The translations under genes were made by a program, and so were the position numbers. The notes below the pieces were generated by a model. It ran no database searches. It was not told where the DNA came from and worked only from the letters and a program-made list of their open reading frames with translations. From contig JBMNES010000001.1 in the NCBI GenBank assembly GCA_050948905.1, forward strand, positions 124,001 to 188,000: DNA of 64,000 nt, in the 5' to 3' direction. How positions within the stretch are numbered: the stretch's first letter is position 1; each line of letters begins with the position of its first letter. The DNA comes from DTKD01 sp050948905. GTDB lineage: Bacteria > Armatimonadota > UBA5829. This document shows, piece after piece, positions 8,916-17,281 of the stretch.

Positions 8916-8940
8916 AAACTTGACAGGCAAGACGGTATCT

Positions 8941-8958
8941 CGCTGCGCTCGAAATGAC
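8941..8958 (+). repeat. Dispersed repeat R1, copy b right part
   Basis: CGCTGCGCTCGAAATGAC directly follows the IS110 right end and completes the copy interrupted at 7743. Confidence 0.85.
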
Positions 8959-8989
8959 AGAGGGGTTGTGGGTGCATTTTGGGTTATGA

Positions 8990-9013
8990 GGTGGCGATTC
9001 GGAGATCGCCACC
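8990..9013. repeat. GGTGGCGAT hairpin repeat (R2), copy 1
   Basis: GGTGGCGAT and ATCGCCACC form a perfect 9-bp stem around TTCGGAG-type loop bases. The same hairpin recurs at 36704-36729 and 52728-52753. Confidence 0.8.
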
Positions 9014-9035
9014 TATCTAAGCAGGATGAGTGAAA

Positions 9036-9105
9036 ACCGACAACCGACAACCGACAACCGACAACCGACAACCGACAACCGACAACCGATAACCAACAAC
9101 CGATA
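9036..9105 (+). repeat. Tandem heptamer array before pepF
   Basis: Ten units of ACCGACA: seven exact, then ACCGATA, ACCAACA and ACCGATA. The array ends about 6 bases before the GGAAGGGAAG ribosome site of pepF, so it lies in the likely leader. Slippage could change leader length. Confidence 0.9.
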
Positions 9106-9125
9106 ACTAAGGAAGGGAAGATAAT

Positions 9126-10922
9126 ATGCCGGAAATGACTGATAATGCCTGGGATCTGGATGATCTGTTTTGTGGGGTGGATGATCCTGAGATCGAAAAT
9201 AGCCTTGATAAAGCGCTGGAGCTGGCGAGAGCGTTTGCGCAGCGTTACCGAGGCCGCATAGACAGCGATGATCTGACTGCGGATACACTGCTGTCGTCAA
9301 TCGTAGAACTTGAGGAAATAACTGCAATCCAGACCAAAGTCGGCTGCTATGCTGCGCTGGTCTTTTCAGCGGATACCAGCAAGCCGGAACACGGCGCGCT
9401 GATGCAGCACGTTCAGGAACGGAGCACCGAAGTCGCTTTGGAGCTGCTGTTTTTCGAACTGGAATTGATGTCAGCTAAACCTGAGATTATCGATCCATTG
9501 CTGGAAGATGAGCGTCTGGCGAATTATCGGCACTTCGTTCACGCGGCGCGGTTGTTCAGGGATTATAAGCTGCCTGAGGCCGAGGAGCGAATACTGGAGG
9601 AGAAGGCAAATACCGGCTGCAGAGCGTTTGAAAGGCTGTTTGAAGAGTCAGTTTCGGATATCGAGTTCCATATTACTATGGACGGCGAAGAGCAGACCTT
9701 GACGGAACCGGAAGTGCTGGCGCTGCTGAAAGAGCCGGACAGAGAACTGCGCAAGGCAGCCGCGGCATCGTTGACGGAAGGCCTGACCAGACACGGGCGG
9801 CTGCTGACGTTCATCTTCAACACCCTTGTCTATGATAAGGCAGTTAACGACCGGCTGCGGGGTTATGAATATCCGGAGCAGGCGCGGAATCTATCAAACG
9901 AGCTGGATCGAGAGACAGTGGAGACGGTTATCAGAACGTGTGTAGAGGGGTATCCGCTGGTCGCGAAGTATTACGACATCAAGCGCGATGTGCTGGGATA
10001 TGATAAGCTGTATCACTACGACCGATACGCCCCGCTGTTTGAATCCAAAGAGGAGTATTCATACGACCAGGCGCGGGAAGTGGTGCTGGAATCGTTCGGC
10101 AGGTTCTCAACCGAGGTACGGGACGCGGCAGCGGAGTTTTTCGATAAGAGTTGGATAGATGCGGCTCCGCGGCAGGGCAAGCGCGGCGGGGCGTTTTGTA
10201 TGTATGTCACCCCGGACCTGCATCCGTATATTCTTTTGAGCTACCTGAATCGCAAGGACGATATCACGACTCTGGCGCATGAGTTGGGGCACGGAGTACA
10301 CGCCAGTTTGTCACGCGGCCAGAGCCTGTTTAATTTCTCAAGTGCTCTGCCTGTGGCGGAACTCGCGAGCACGTTCGGGGAGATGCTGGTTTTCGAGAGC
10401 CTGGTTTCTAAGTCTGATCTCGATGAGAAACTGGCGCTGTATGCGGAGAAGATAGAAGGCGTTTTTGCGACGATATTCAGGCAAGCGGCGATGTATCGCT
10501 TCGAGCAGGCGCTTCACAAAAACCGCAGGGAATTAGGGGAGCTTACTTCTCAGCAGATCGGCGAACTGTGGCAGGAGAATATCCAGGCGATGTTCGGCGA
10601 ATCCGTCGAGATGGGCGAGGAACACCGGAACTGGTGGATGTATGTCAATCACTTCATCGGCTCTCCGTTCTACGTCTATGCGTATTCGTTTGGCGAACTG
10701 CTGGTGATGGCGCTGTATTCGATGTACAAAAGAGAGAAAGAGGCGTTTGTGCCGAAGTATATCGAGCTGCTGAAAACCGGTGGCGCGTGTTCGCCTGAGG
10801 AGTTGTTAGGCAAAGTCGGAATCGATATTCGCGACCCCGAGTTCTGGCAAGGCGGCATGGAGGTCGTCAAGAACCTGGTGGGCGATTTCGTGGAACTTCA
10901 TAAGCAATGGAAGGCGAAGTGA
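9126..10922 (+). CDS. pepF: Oligoendopeptidase F (M3 family)
   Basis: 598 residues, the usual length. The M3 zinc motif HELGH is at residues 385-389 (TTLAHELGHGVHA), with the downstream glutamate in ASTFGEMLVFE. The protein hydrolyses cytoplasmic oligopeptides of roughly 7-17 residues in peptide recycling. The ATG at 9126 is preceded by GGAAGGGAAG. The gene stands alone on the plus strand, with a heptamer array and the IS110 element upstream and a convergent GGDEF gene 6 bases downstream. Confidence 0.93.
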   Translation: MPEMTDNAWDLDDLFCGVDDPEIENSLDKALELARAFAQRYRGRIDSDDLTADTLLSSIVELEEITAIQTKVGCYAALVFSADTSKPEHGALMQHVQERSTEVALELLFFELELMSAKPEIIDPLLEDERLANYRHFVHAARLFRDYKLPEAEERILEEKANTGCRAFERLFEESVSDIEFHITMDGEEQTLTEPEVLALLKEPDRELRKAAAASLTEGLTRHGRLLTFIFNTLVYDKAVNDRLRGYEYPEQARNLSNELDRETVETVIRTCVEGYPLVAKYYDIKRDVLGYDKLYHYDRYAPLFESKEEYSYDQAREVVLESFGRFSTEVRDAAAEFFDKSWIDAAPRQGKRGGAFCMYVTPDLHPYILLSYLNRKDDITTLAHELGHGVHASLSRGQSLFNFSSALPVAELASTFGEMLVFESLVSKSDLDEKLALYAEKIEGVFATIFRQAAMYRFEQALHKNRRELGELTSQQIGELWQENIQAMFGESVEMGEEHRNWWMYVNHFIGSPFYVYAYSFGELLVMALYSMYKREKEAFVPKYIELLKTGGACSPEELLGKVGIDIRDPEFWQGGMEVVKNLVGDFVELHKQWKAK

Positions 10923-10928
10923 CCGGTC

Positions 10929-12257
10929 CTAGCGCGGTTCGCTCTCGGTAGCCTGCGGCGCGATCTCGGCCTGCCTGTTGACTGCGGCTAATACCGCTGA
11001 GGCAGCGGCTCTGAATTGATCCCCTCGCTTAATCACCACACTGCCAGCAGTGCGGGTGCTGTAGCGGGGGGTGACGAATACTGTTATTACGGTGATTACA
11101 TCGTCTCCACGTGCGCTTCCGTGAAGCAGAACATCCTCTACGGCTATTCCGTGACCAGGGGCCAACTTCCTGGAAATTGCTCCTGCCGTGGCTTCTGCTA
11201 CCATGCGGATGGTGCTCATATCCTCGACGAGGTATCCACTGGCCTCGCGTGAGTACTCCCTGCCGTCTAGAGAAAGGATCACCTGCACGGTGGCTTCGGT
11301 GCCGGTGGAGGTGAAGTTGACAGTCTCCAGTTTAAACCGGTTGGTTGTGGCGGCTTTAGGGGCAGCAGTGTCGTGCTGGGCAACCGGTGTGCCAGGTTCT
11401 GAGGCTGCTTCGGCCTCGCGACGTGCTTCGGCTACTCGAGCAGGTTTGGCCAGTGTGCAGTTTTTTGAAGCCCTCGTGACAAGGTTATCGAGGGTGGCGG
11501 CGAAGTGGATGTCCCTGCGTTCGTTAGTACGCCTGCCACCAGAAATTCCGTAACTGCCGGAGACGCCGACAGGCAATTCCGGAATCTTGATATTTGCGAT
11601 GCCTTCTTTGATGCTGTCTGCAAGTTCGATTGCCTCGTCGGCGTTGCGGATGCTGACCGTAACGAACTCATCACCGCCGTACCGACATACGAAATCTCGC
11701 TTGGAGTCGATGGTTTTCTTGAAGACCTCTGCGACCTCTTTCAGCACCGTATCCCCGACCACATGGCCGTAGTTCTTGTTAAACGCGCCGAATTTGTCCA
11801 GGTCGAAGAAAATTATACTGATTTCCTGACCGCGCTTGAGCGCAGCTATAGCCCACGCCCGGAACTGATCCGACCAGGCCAGGCCTGTAAGAGGGTCGAA
11901 TGATTTGCCCAACTCCGGCAACAGATCGCTGTGGGAGACAATGCCTTTTAGCCTGCCGTCATCGAGCACCAAAAGATAATCGGCCCGTTTCTCGCTCATA
12001 ACTTCTGCCGCGTCAACCACGCTGGCATCGGAGCCTATCGAAATATATTCAGGGGACATAATGCTTGAGAGAAGGGTATCCGGTTCCTGGCCGAGGACAT
12101 CCTGATATGTGACGACGCCCACCACCTCGTCGTTTGCCTGAACGACCGGCAGTGCGCCGAAACTATGCCCTTTCATTAAAATGACGGCGGTCTTTACTCG
12201 CGCGGATGGATTCACCCACACGACGTCCGTCGCCATTACCTCGCCGACAGTCTTCAT
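10929..12257 (-). CDS. CBS-pair diguanylate cyclase with novel C-terminal domain
   Basis: 442 residues. Two CBS domains span about 1-60 and 65-120, and a GGDEF domain about 120-275 has an intact catalytic motif GGDEF at 194-198. The usual RxxD product-inhibition site five residues before it reads SKRD, so feedback inhibition is probably lost. After a low-complexity Ala/Glu linker (about 275-310) comes a region of about 120 residues I do not recognise, with TVQVILSLDGREYSR and later VITVFVTPRYSTR. CBS pairs bind adenine nucleotides or c-di-AMP, so this is likely a nucleotide-responsive cyclic-di-GMP synthase. No transmembrane segment is seen. Divergent from the M20 gene. Confidence 0.88.
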   Translation of the reverse strand: MKTVGEVMATDVVWVNPSARVKTAVILMKGHSFGALPVVQANDEVVGVVTYQDVLGQEPDTLLSSIMSPEYISIGSDASVVDAAEVMSEKRADYLLVLDDGRLKGIVSHSDLLPELGKSFDPLTGLAWSDQFRAWAIAALKRGQEISIIFFDLDKFGAFNKNYGHVVGDTVLKEVAEVFKKTIDSKRDFVCRYGGDEFVTVSIRNADEAIELADSIKEGIANIKIPELPVGVSGSYGISGGRRTNERRDIHFAATLDNLVTRASKNCTLAKPARVAEARREAEAASEPGTPVAQHDTAAPKAATTNRFKLETVNFTSTGTEATVQVILSLDGREYSREASGYLVEDMSTIRMVAEATAGAISRKLAPGHGIAVEDVLLHGSARGDDVITVITVFVTPRYSTRTAGSVVIKRGDQFRAAASAVLAAVNRQAEIAPQATESEPR

Positions 12258-12392
12258 CTATGCCCCTTTTGATGCTACGATTATAGCAGCGATTAGTCAG
12301 TTAGCCTACTGGTAAAAGTTGCAACATTTGTGCCCTATAAGCTGGTGTGTATACCAGTTTTCAGCCTCAGCAATGATTTATGATCGTGCCTG

Positions 12393-12398
12393 TATAAT
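12393..12398 (+). promoter_or_regulatory. -10 element before the M20 peptidase gene
   Basis: TATAAT in CCTGTATAATAGAG, 28 bases before the ATG. No clear -35 is present. GAGGGGG at 12414-12420 is a strong ribosome site. Confidence 0.5.
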
Positions 12399-12425
12399 AG
12401 AGCGTTATATGTCGAGGGGGATTAT

Positions 12426-13535
12426 ATGAGAGCCAATTCATCCGGAGGCAAGAAATATTGTGCGGAGCTGCTGCGAAAGCTGGTGGATATACCAAGCGTC
12501 TTTCCACACGAAGAAGAGGCGTTAATATTTTTAGAGCAGGAACTTGCAGCGCTGGGTCTGCGGCCTGCCCGCATTGAGGTGGATCCTGGCAGGTTCAATT
12601 TGTTGTGCAAAATCGGCGCCGGTTCACCTAGAGTTTGCTTGAACGCGCATATTGACACTGTGCCGGCAAGCGGGGAATCCACCCCCCAGGCGCGGATTGA
12701 TGGGGATGTGATGTATGGCCTGGGGGCTTGCGATGATAAGGCCTCTATCGCCGCGATAGTGACGGCTGCCCTGGAGATCGCTTCACGAGCTGATGATATA
12801 CCTGTAGGCGTTGATATTCTGATATCCGTCGACGAGGAGCACGAGGCGCGGGGAGTAGAAAGCGCTATCAGGCAGGGGTATAAATGCGACTTCGCTATAG
12901 TGGGAGAGCCGACGGAGCTTAACGTGGTCCGAGCGCATAATGGGCTGTTGTGGGTGTCGTTGACTGCTGGCGGGGTAGCGGCGCACGGGTCTGCACCCTG
13001 GGTTGGCGTTAACGCGATAGATCGGATGATGGATGTAATAAGCGATTTAAAAGAAGTGGTTTCTAGCTTCCCACCCCACCCTGCCACCGGGCCTATGAGC
13101 TTGAACTTGGGGATATTGAAGGGCGGGGATCTTCCGAACCGCGTGCCGGAAAGCTGCGAGGCTGTGGTGGACATAAGGCTTGCGCCTCCGGTTACGCTCG
13201 CTGAAGTGAAGAAGGCTATCGAACCGATGTTGAAGTCGCGCGAATGGCTGAATTATTCATACGGTAAGTCGAAAGAGTCCCTGGATACGGATGAGAAGTC
13301 ACCCTTGGTAGGCGCTATCGTGAAATCGGCTGCGGAGTTGGAGATTGATAGTAAAGTGATAGGCATGAGGGGCTGGACGGAGGCGGAATCGTTTGCGACT
13401 ATGCTGGGCATTGATGCGGTGGTCTGCGGGCCAGGGAGTATGCAACAGGCGCATTCGTCGAATGAGTTTGTGGTGATCTCGCAGGTGCAACGGGCGGCGG
13501 AGTTGTATGTGAGCGCGGTGGAGAGACTGGGATAA
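12426..13535 (+). CDS. M20 family metallopeptidase (ArgE/DapE-like deacylase)
   Basis: 369 residues. The metal motif HIDTVPA (about residue 77) and the second ligand region GLGACDDKAS are followed by the catalytic EEHEARG. The dimerisation domain in the middle has AAHGSAPW, and the protein ends with a conserved histidine (QQAHSSNEF). The family removes acyl groups from N-acetylornithine, succinyl-diaminopimelate, LysW-linked lysine or dipeptides. The exact substrate cannot be read from sequence, and no arginine or lysine genes are adjacent. The last codons are part of a local duplication (see 13523-13844). Confidence 0.88.
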   Translation: MRANSSGGKKYCAELLRKLVDIPSVFPHEEEALIFLEQELAALGLRPARIEVDPGRFNLLCKIGAGSPRVCLNAHIDTVPASGESTPQARIDGDVMYGLGACDDKASIAAIVTAALEIASRADDIPVGVDILISVDEEHEARGVESAIRQGYKCDFAIVGEPTELNVVRAHNGLLWVSLTAGGVAAHGSAPWVGVNAIDRMMDVISDLKEVVSSFPPHPATGPMSLNLGILKGGDLPNRVPESCEAVVDIRLAPPVTLAEVKKAIEPMLKSREWLNYSYGKSKESLDTDEKSPLVGAIVKSAAELEIDSKVIGMRGWTEAESFATMLGIDAVVCGPGSMQQAHSSNEFVVISQVQRAAELYVSAVERLG

Positions 13536-13666
13536 AACGGAAAACGCGAAAAAGCGAAAGGTGCGAAAACCAGAAATTAAACACATAGTTCGGATTAGGA
13601 GTCGGACTGCGGACGTCGCATATCGGACAACGAAAAAAGCAGATTTCTCGCTTCGCTCGAAATGAC
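13523..13666 (+). repeat. R1 copy c, first unit of a 179-bp-offset direct duplication
   Basis: Starts inside the last codons of the M20 gene (GAGACTGGGATAA) and ends with the R1 hairpin module. It matches 13702-13844 with only a few changes. Confidence 0.9.
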
Positions 13667-13701
13667 GGGGATGGGTCCTCTAAATGGCGGGATGGGTTGT
13701 G

Positions 13702-13844
13702 GAGACTGGGATAAAACGGAAAACGCGAAAAAGCGAAAGGTGCGAAAACCAGAAATTAAACACATAGCTCGGATTAGGAGTCGGACTGCGGACGTCGGAT
13801 ATCGGACAACGGAAAAGCAGATTTCTCGCTTCGCTCGAAATGAC
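13702..13844 (+). repeat. R1 copy d, second unit of the direct duplication
   Basis: Repeats the M20 stop-codon region and the whole R1 sequence 179 bases downstream, with a one-base shorter A-run and a few substitutions. The unit carries the GC version of the hairpin (TCTCGCTTCGCTCG). Confidence 0.9.
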
Positions 13845-13896
13845 AAATCATAGCAAACGACAAATAATGAGGTGAAAATGACAACGAGAGGGTCGA

Positions 13897-16053
13897 TTAT
13901 TTTGGCTGCGTTGAATTTGAGGCGACCGGGGTTTTTGTGACCTTGTTGTTTCGATCTATGCTGACATCGTATTCCTTGCCCCGCCATTGGACACCGGTTA
14001 TGGTGATGCTCTTCCACTGTTTTGGGATGCACGGGGTAAACCTGATTTCTGTGGCGGATGGGTCTTCTGGGAAATAGTCCATTCGCGCACCCGCCAGGCC
14101 GAATAGCACAGATTGGATCGGCCCTGCACATCCGGTCAGGAAACAATAATTGGTGCGAACCTCGCTGGCTGTTTCGTTGAAGTAGTTCAGACCACCCCTG
14201 AAATATGGCTTGTAGCAGCGGTGGAAAGCCGCATAAGCTTTGTCGCAGTCGCCAAGCCGGGCATGAATTACCGCGTGGGCGGAATGAGTCATCGCAGGGC
14301 CTTTAGGGCTGACTTTGGGGCCGTAATAATTGAGAGTATTCCTGTAAATCTGGCCCATATCCCGGCCAGGCAGCGTAAATTGCAGAGGATAAGCAAGCAA
14401 TTCCGTATCCGCCTGTTTGGCCATATTGCCCTTGTCGTTGTCGTGAGCAATAAACCGACCGGCTTTTTCATCGAAAGGGATATACATATTTGAAGAGACA
14501 GTGGCCCATTTAGGGTTAGGGATATGTCCGCTTAGTCTCGCAGCGCGCTGTGCTATCTCCAGATTCATCTTTGCAATGGCGTTGGTGTATGCGTTGTTGT
14601 CAACCAGTTCGGCATTTTCATCCGGTGGCACAATCTGCCTGATCTCGTATCTGCCATTGTTTTCAGTGACCCGACTGACCCAATAATCTGCAGTCGCCTT
14701 TATCACGGGAAAGCCGCGGGTTTTGAGCCAATTCTGATCGCCTGTTGCCAGATAATACTGCCACTGAGCGAGCGCCACGTCGCCGTTTATGTGCCGTTCA
14801 TTGCTGTAGAGCAGACCGGGCGGAGTATCCTCCCTGCCTGTCGCCCCGCTCTCCCAGGCGTATTCGGCTCCGGCATAGCCGTGCTCTTTTGCGTTGGCCA
14901 TGGCGCCGGGAAGAGTGTTGTAGCGATAATCGATGATTCCACGCGCAAGCTGAGGATGCTGGAGGAGCAGGGCGGGAAACATCCAGATATCCGCATCCCA
15001 AAACACGTGTCCAGAGAACGAATCTGCGGAAAGCCCCATTGGAGGTATGCTCCATTGATTGCCCTCACGCACGCTCTGTAACAGATAGAACATGCAGGAA
15101 TTGATGGCTTGCTGATCCTTAGGTGGCCCATCGATAATGATACGTCGCTTCCACAGCTCGGCCCAGGCCTTTTTATGATCAGCAATAAACCGACCTGCCT
15201 CAGGTTTTTCGCCGCCGAAGATCATGGTCTTTAGCTCTTTAGAGGCGTCCCTGCTGACCTGTTCAACGTCAGGCCCGACGAAGATGGTGGTAAAGATATC
15301 TATTGATGATTGTTTGTTCTTCTTCAGCTTTATGGAATGGCCCGTGAACGGCCCCAGGAGCAGGCACGATTTTTCGGAAGCTGGCCTCACCCTCCTGGCC
15401 AGACCCACCCCGATGTACAGGCTGGTAGAGCCTGCATTATAAGCATAAACACCTTCCTGATCATCTCCAACGCCATCTCTATAACTCTTGGGAGATGAAT
15501 AATATTTGCACATCAGTTCTCCGTTATAGGATGGTGTTACAGACACTCTTATAAGGGCAGCGTGTGACCTTGCTCGCGAGACAATAATCTCTATTTTGCC
15601 CTTAAACGTCTTTTTGTCCGCGCGCCAGGTGGCGTAAGTGGTGAGGATTCCGGTTTTCAGGTTGAGTGTTTGTCTGTAGTCCGCTTTTTTATCGATGACA
15701 AAAGGAGTCTTGCCGTCGAAGAATCGCACATCGCTCCAGGTATGGATCGGGATGATTTTTTCATTTTCATAAAGGCCCGCCACAAAACACGGAAGGATTT
15801 GGTGATTTGAAAAAAAGCGATCGTACTGGGTTGTTTGACTACCCACGCCGTTTGACATTATTCTTGCGGAAATATATCCATTGCCGAGGTAGGTTCCGGC
15901 TTCGTTGTTCGGATCGTAAGAGACAAGAACCCAGGGGTCAGTGTTGGGAGCAGGAGCGGATCTTTTGTGATCCTTTGGCGCCAGCAGTATAGCCGCTATC
16001 ACGCCTAACGCGATGAAAATCACCAGTGATCCTCTGCGCCAACTCCTGTCCAT
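13897..16053 (-). CDS. Glycoside hydrolase family 65-like enzyme, membrane-anchored or secreted
   Basis: 718 residues. The N-terminal hydrophobic helix (about 8-26) after positive residues suggests a signal anchor. A beta-sandwich N-terminal region is followed by an (alpha/alpha)6 barrel with FWDADIWMFP (351-360) and the GYAGAEYAWESG stretch. The likely general acid is E479 in VPPDENAEL, followed by NNAYTN, the GH65 pattern. GH65 includes trehalose, maltose and kojibiose phosphorylases and hydrolases. The layout here is closest to the ATHL1-type glucosidases acting on glucosyl-galactosyl-hydroxylysine, but substrate and hydrolase versus phosphorylase activity are uncertain. It lies 11 bases after the methyltransferase gene in the same direction. 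Confidence 0.85.
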   Translation of the reverse strand: MDRSWRRGSLVIFIALGVIAAILLAPKDHKRSAPAPNTDPWVLVSYDPNNEAGTYLGNGYISARIMSNGVGSQTTQYDRFFSNHQILPCFVAGLYENEKIIPIHTWSDVRFFDGKTPFVIDKKADYRQTLNLKTGILTTYATWRADKKTFKGKIEIIVSRARSHAALIRVSVTPSYNGELMCKYYSSPKSYRDGVGDDQEGVYAYNAGSTSLYIGVGLARRVRPASEKSCLLLGPFTGHSIKLKKNKQSSIDIFTTIFVGPDVEQVSRDASKELKTMIFGGEKPEAGRFIADHKKAWAELWKRRIIIDGPPKDQQAINSCMFYLLQSVREGNQWSIPPMGLSADSFSGHVFWDADIWMFPALLLQHPQLARGIIDYRYNTLPGAMANAKEHGYAGAEYAWESGATGREDTPPGLLYSNERHINGDVALAQWQYYLATGDQNWLKTRGFPVIKATADYWVSRVTENNGRYEIRQIVPPDENAELVDNNAYTNAIAKMNLEIAQRAARLSGHIPNPKWATVSSNMYIPFDEKAGRFIAHDNDKGNMAKQADTELLAYPLQFTLPGRDMGQIYRNTLNYYGPKVSPKGPAMTHSAHAVIHARLGDCDKAYAAFHRCYKPYFRGGLNYFNETASEVRTNYCFLTGCAGPIQSVLFGLAGARMDYFPEDPSATEIRFTPCIPKQWKSITITGVQWRGKEYDVSIDRNNKVTKTPVASNSTQPK

Positions 16054-16064
16054 CTGTAAGCCTC

Positions 16065-16808
16065 CTAGTCTGCCTCGACTTTCCTGGCCACGAAGAACAC
16101 CCTGTCCGATCGCCGAGTGGGTTTTCGGAACCGATAGGCATGCAGCATCTCGACTACCTCAAAACCGGCGTCGATGAGCATCTGCTGCAATTCCTCCAGC
16201 GAGTGGCCTCGCTGTATGTGGACTTCCTTGAATTGCCGAGCCTGCCCGTTTTCCATAACCTCAAAGGTCATATTCACAGTGCATATTCGGGTGGTATGAT
16301 CGTATTCGCTCGACCAGATATAATGCGGATAGTGATCTGAAGCCAGGTTCGCCTGATCGAAAAAGTGGTGGGCCAAAGCGTAGATCGTGTTTACATCGAA
16401 AATAAATAGTCCACCCTGAACCACATGCTCCCCTACCCGCTTTATCGCTTTTGCAAGGGCTTCCACGTCAGTGATATAGTTCAGGCTGTCGAATAGGCTG
16501 ATTGCGAGGTCGAATTTGCGGTCCAATTTGAGTTCGGCCAGGTCCTGGACGAAATATTCTACGTTCTCGCTCTTCTTTTTGGCCGTCTCAATCATCTGTG
16601 GTGAGATATCGACACCCACCACTGCGTAACCGCGCTGGCTCATCAGCTCGCTTACATTACCTGTCCCACAAGCGGCGTCCAAAACGCTATGACCAGTGAA
16701 GCCTGCGCGCTTTAACAGCGCCTCGAGATATTCGACCCACATACCGTAAGGCACGCTTGCCATAAGGTCATCGTAATGTGCAGCGATTTCAGTGAATTGA
16801 TTTTTTGA
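16065..16808 (-). CDS. Class I SAM-dependent methyltransferase
   Basis: 247 residues from the ATG at 16808 (MSKNQFTEIAAHYD), where family homology begins. The frame stays open for 18 codons further upstream, but those are probably untranslated. Motif I is VLDAACGTGN, motif II GVDISPQMI, with LAISLFDSLNYI as motif IV. The layout is that of small-molecule methyltransferases of the UbiE/Methyltransf_25 type. The substrate is unknown. TATACT lies just before the start, so the transcript may be nearly leaderless. It is followed closely by the GH65 gene. Confidence 0.85.
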   Translation of the reverse strand, partial: SKNQFTEIAAHYDDLMASVPYGMWVEYLEALLKRAGFTGHSVLDAACGTGNVSELMSQRGYAVVGVDISPQMIETAKKKSENVEYFVQDLAELKLDRKFDLAISLFDSLNYITDVEALAKAIKRVGEHVVQGGLFIFDVNTIYALAHHFFDQANLASDHYPHYIWSSEYDHTTRICTVNMTFEVMENGQARQFKEVHIQRGHSLEELQQMLIDAGFEVVEMLHAYRFRKPTRRSDRVFFVARKVEAD

Positions 16809-16918
16809 CATATCGGCTAAAGTATAGCAGAAAATAAGCAATAGACAAGCGAGAGGCCGCACACCGATCGTGCCGACTGCAACCCATCACTTCACCATAA
16901 AATGAGCCATATAACATA

Positions 16919-16944
16919 GTGGCCGGGAATTGTATCCCGGCCAC
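16919..16944. terminator. Hairpin, possible bidirectional terminator
   Basis: GTGGCCGGGA and TCCCGGCCAC form a perfect 10-bp stem with a 6-base loop. No clean T-run follows on either strand. On the minus strand it lies just after the riboswitch-like region and before the methyltransferase gene. Confidence 0.5.
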
Positions 16945-16989
16945 AACACAGAAAGATAGGAGAGGAAAGTTTAGCCGGCGCCAGCCTGG

Positions 16990-17068
16990 TCCTCGCTTAC
17001 GGCGTGCTGGCAGGTCACAATTCGTGATTAGGACTCACTGGTTCCGGGTTTCGATTCTGCGGGCAGGC
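16990..17068 (-). ncRNA. Possible diverged c-di-AMP (ydaO-type) riboswitch
   Basis: Read on the minus strand, the conserved pieces of the ydaO/c-di-AMP aptamer appear in the right order: CGCAGAATC, GAAA, CGGAACC, GTGAGTCC, a small TCAC/GTGA hairpin, then CCTGCCAGC and CGCCGTAAGCG. CGC near 17060 can pair with GCG near 16995 as P1. It is shorter than typical members (about 80 against 120 or more), so this is tentative. Downstream come a 10-bp hairpin and the methyltransferase-GH65 pair. Upstream is the 3' end of a CPA2 antiporter gene. The rest of 16863-17281 holds nothing else I can name. Confidence 0.4.
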
Positions 17069-17281
17069 AGTTAATGATCTTCTCCCGGAATGGCCATACA
17101 ACTTGGAGATACTCCGCCTAAGCTCTCCGCGTTATATCGTCCGCCCACCGACTATACATAGGATACCCCCATATCAAAGCGTCGACAATTAGCTCAAAGC
17201 CGTATTTTATTTACATACCCTGGCATTAGTGAGACGTAGTCCTTAAGTAGTATTCGGCCGGCATCAGCGGAAAAAGCGACG

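Larger units (their letters stand above)
7744..8940 (+). mobile_element. IS110-family insertion sequence, about 1.2 kb, apparently complete
   Basis: The boundaries come from comparison with uninterrupted R1 copies. The left flank ends ...GCAGATTTCT at 7743 and the right flank resumes CGCTGCGCTC at 8941. CT stands at both junctions (7742-7743 and 8939-8940), as expected for the core dinucleotide of IS110-type recombination, so the element is 7744-8940 or equally 7742-8938. There are no terminal inverted repeats and no longer target duplication, as is usual for the family. It holds a long 5' noncoding end (about 210 bases), one transposase gene and a short 3' end. The long 5' end places it in the IS110 group rather than IS1111. 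Confidence 0.92.

Noticed and set aside
9036..9105. CRISPR-like array
   Set aside because: Seven-base direct tandem units without spacers. The same holds for 52739-52918, which has 27-base units back to back.
16990..17068. Cobalamin riboswitch
   Set aside because: CCTGCC is present, but the B12 box and the remaining core are missing. The ydaO-type order fits better.
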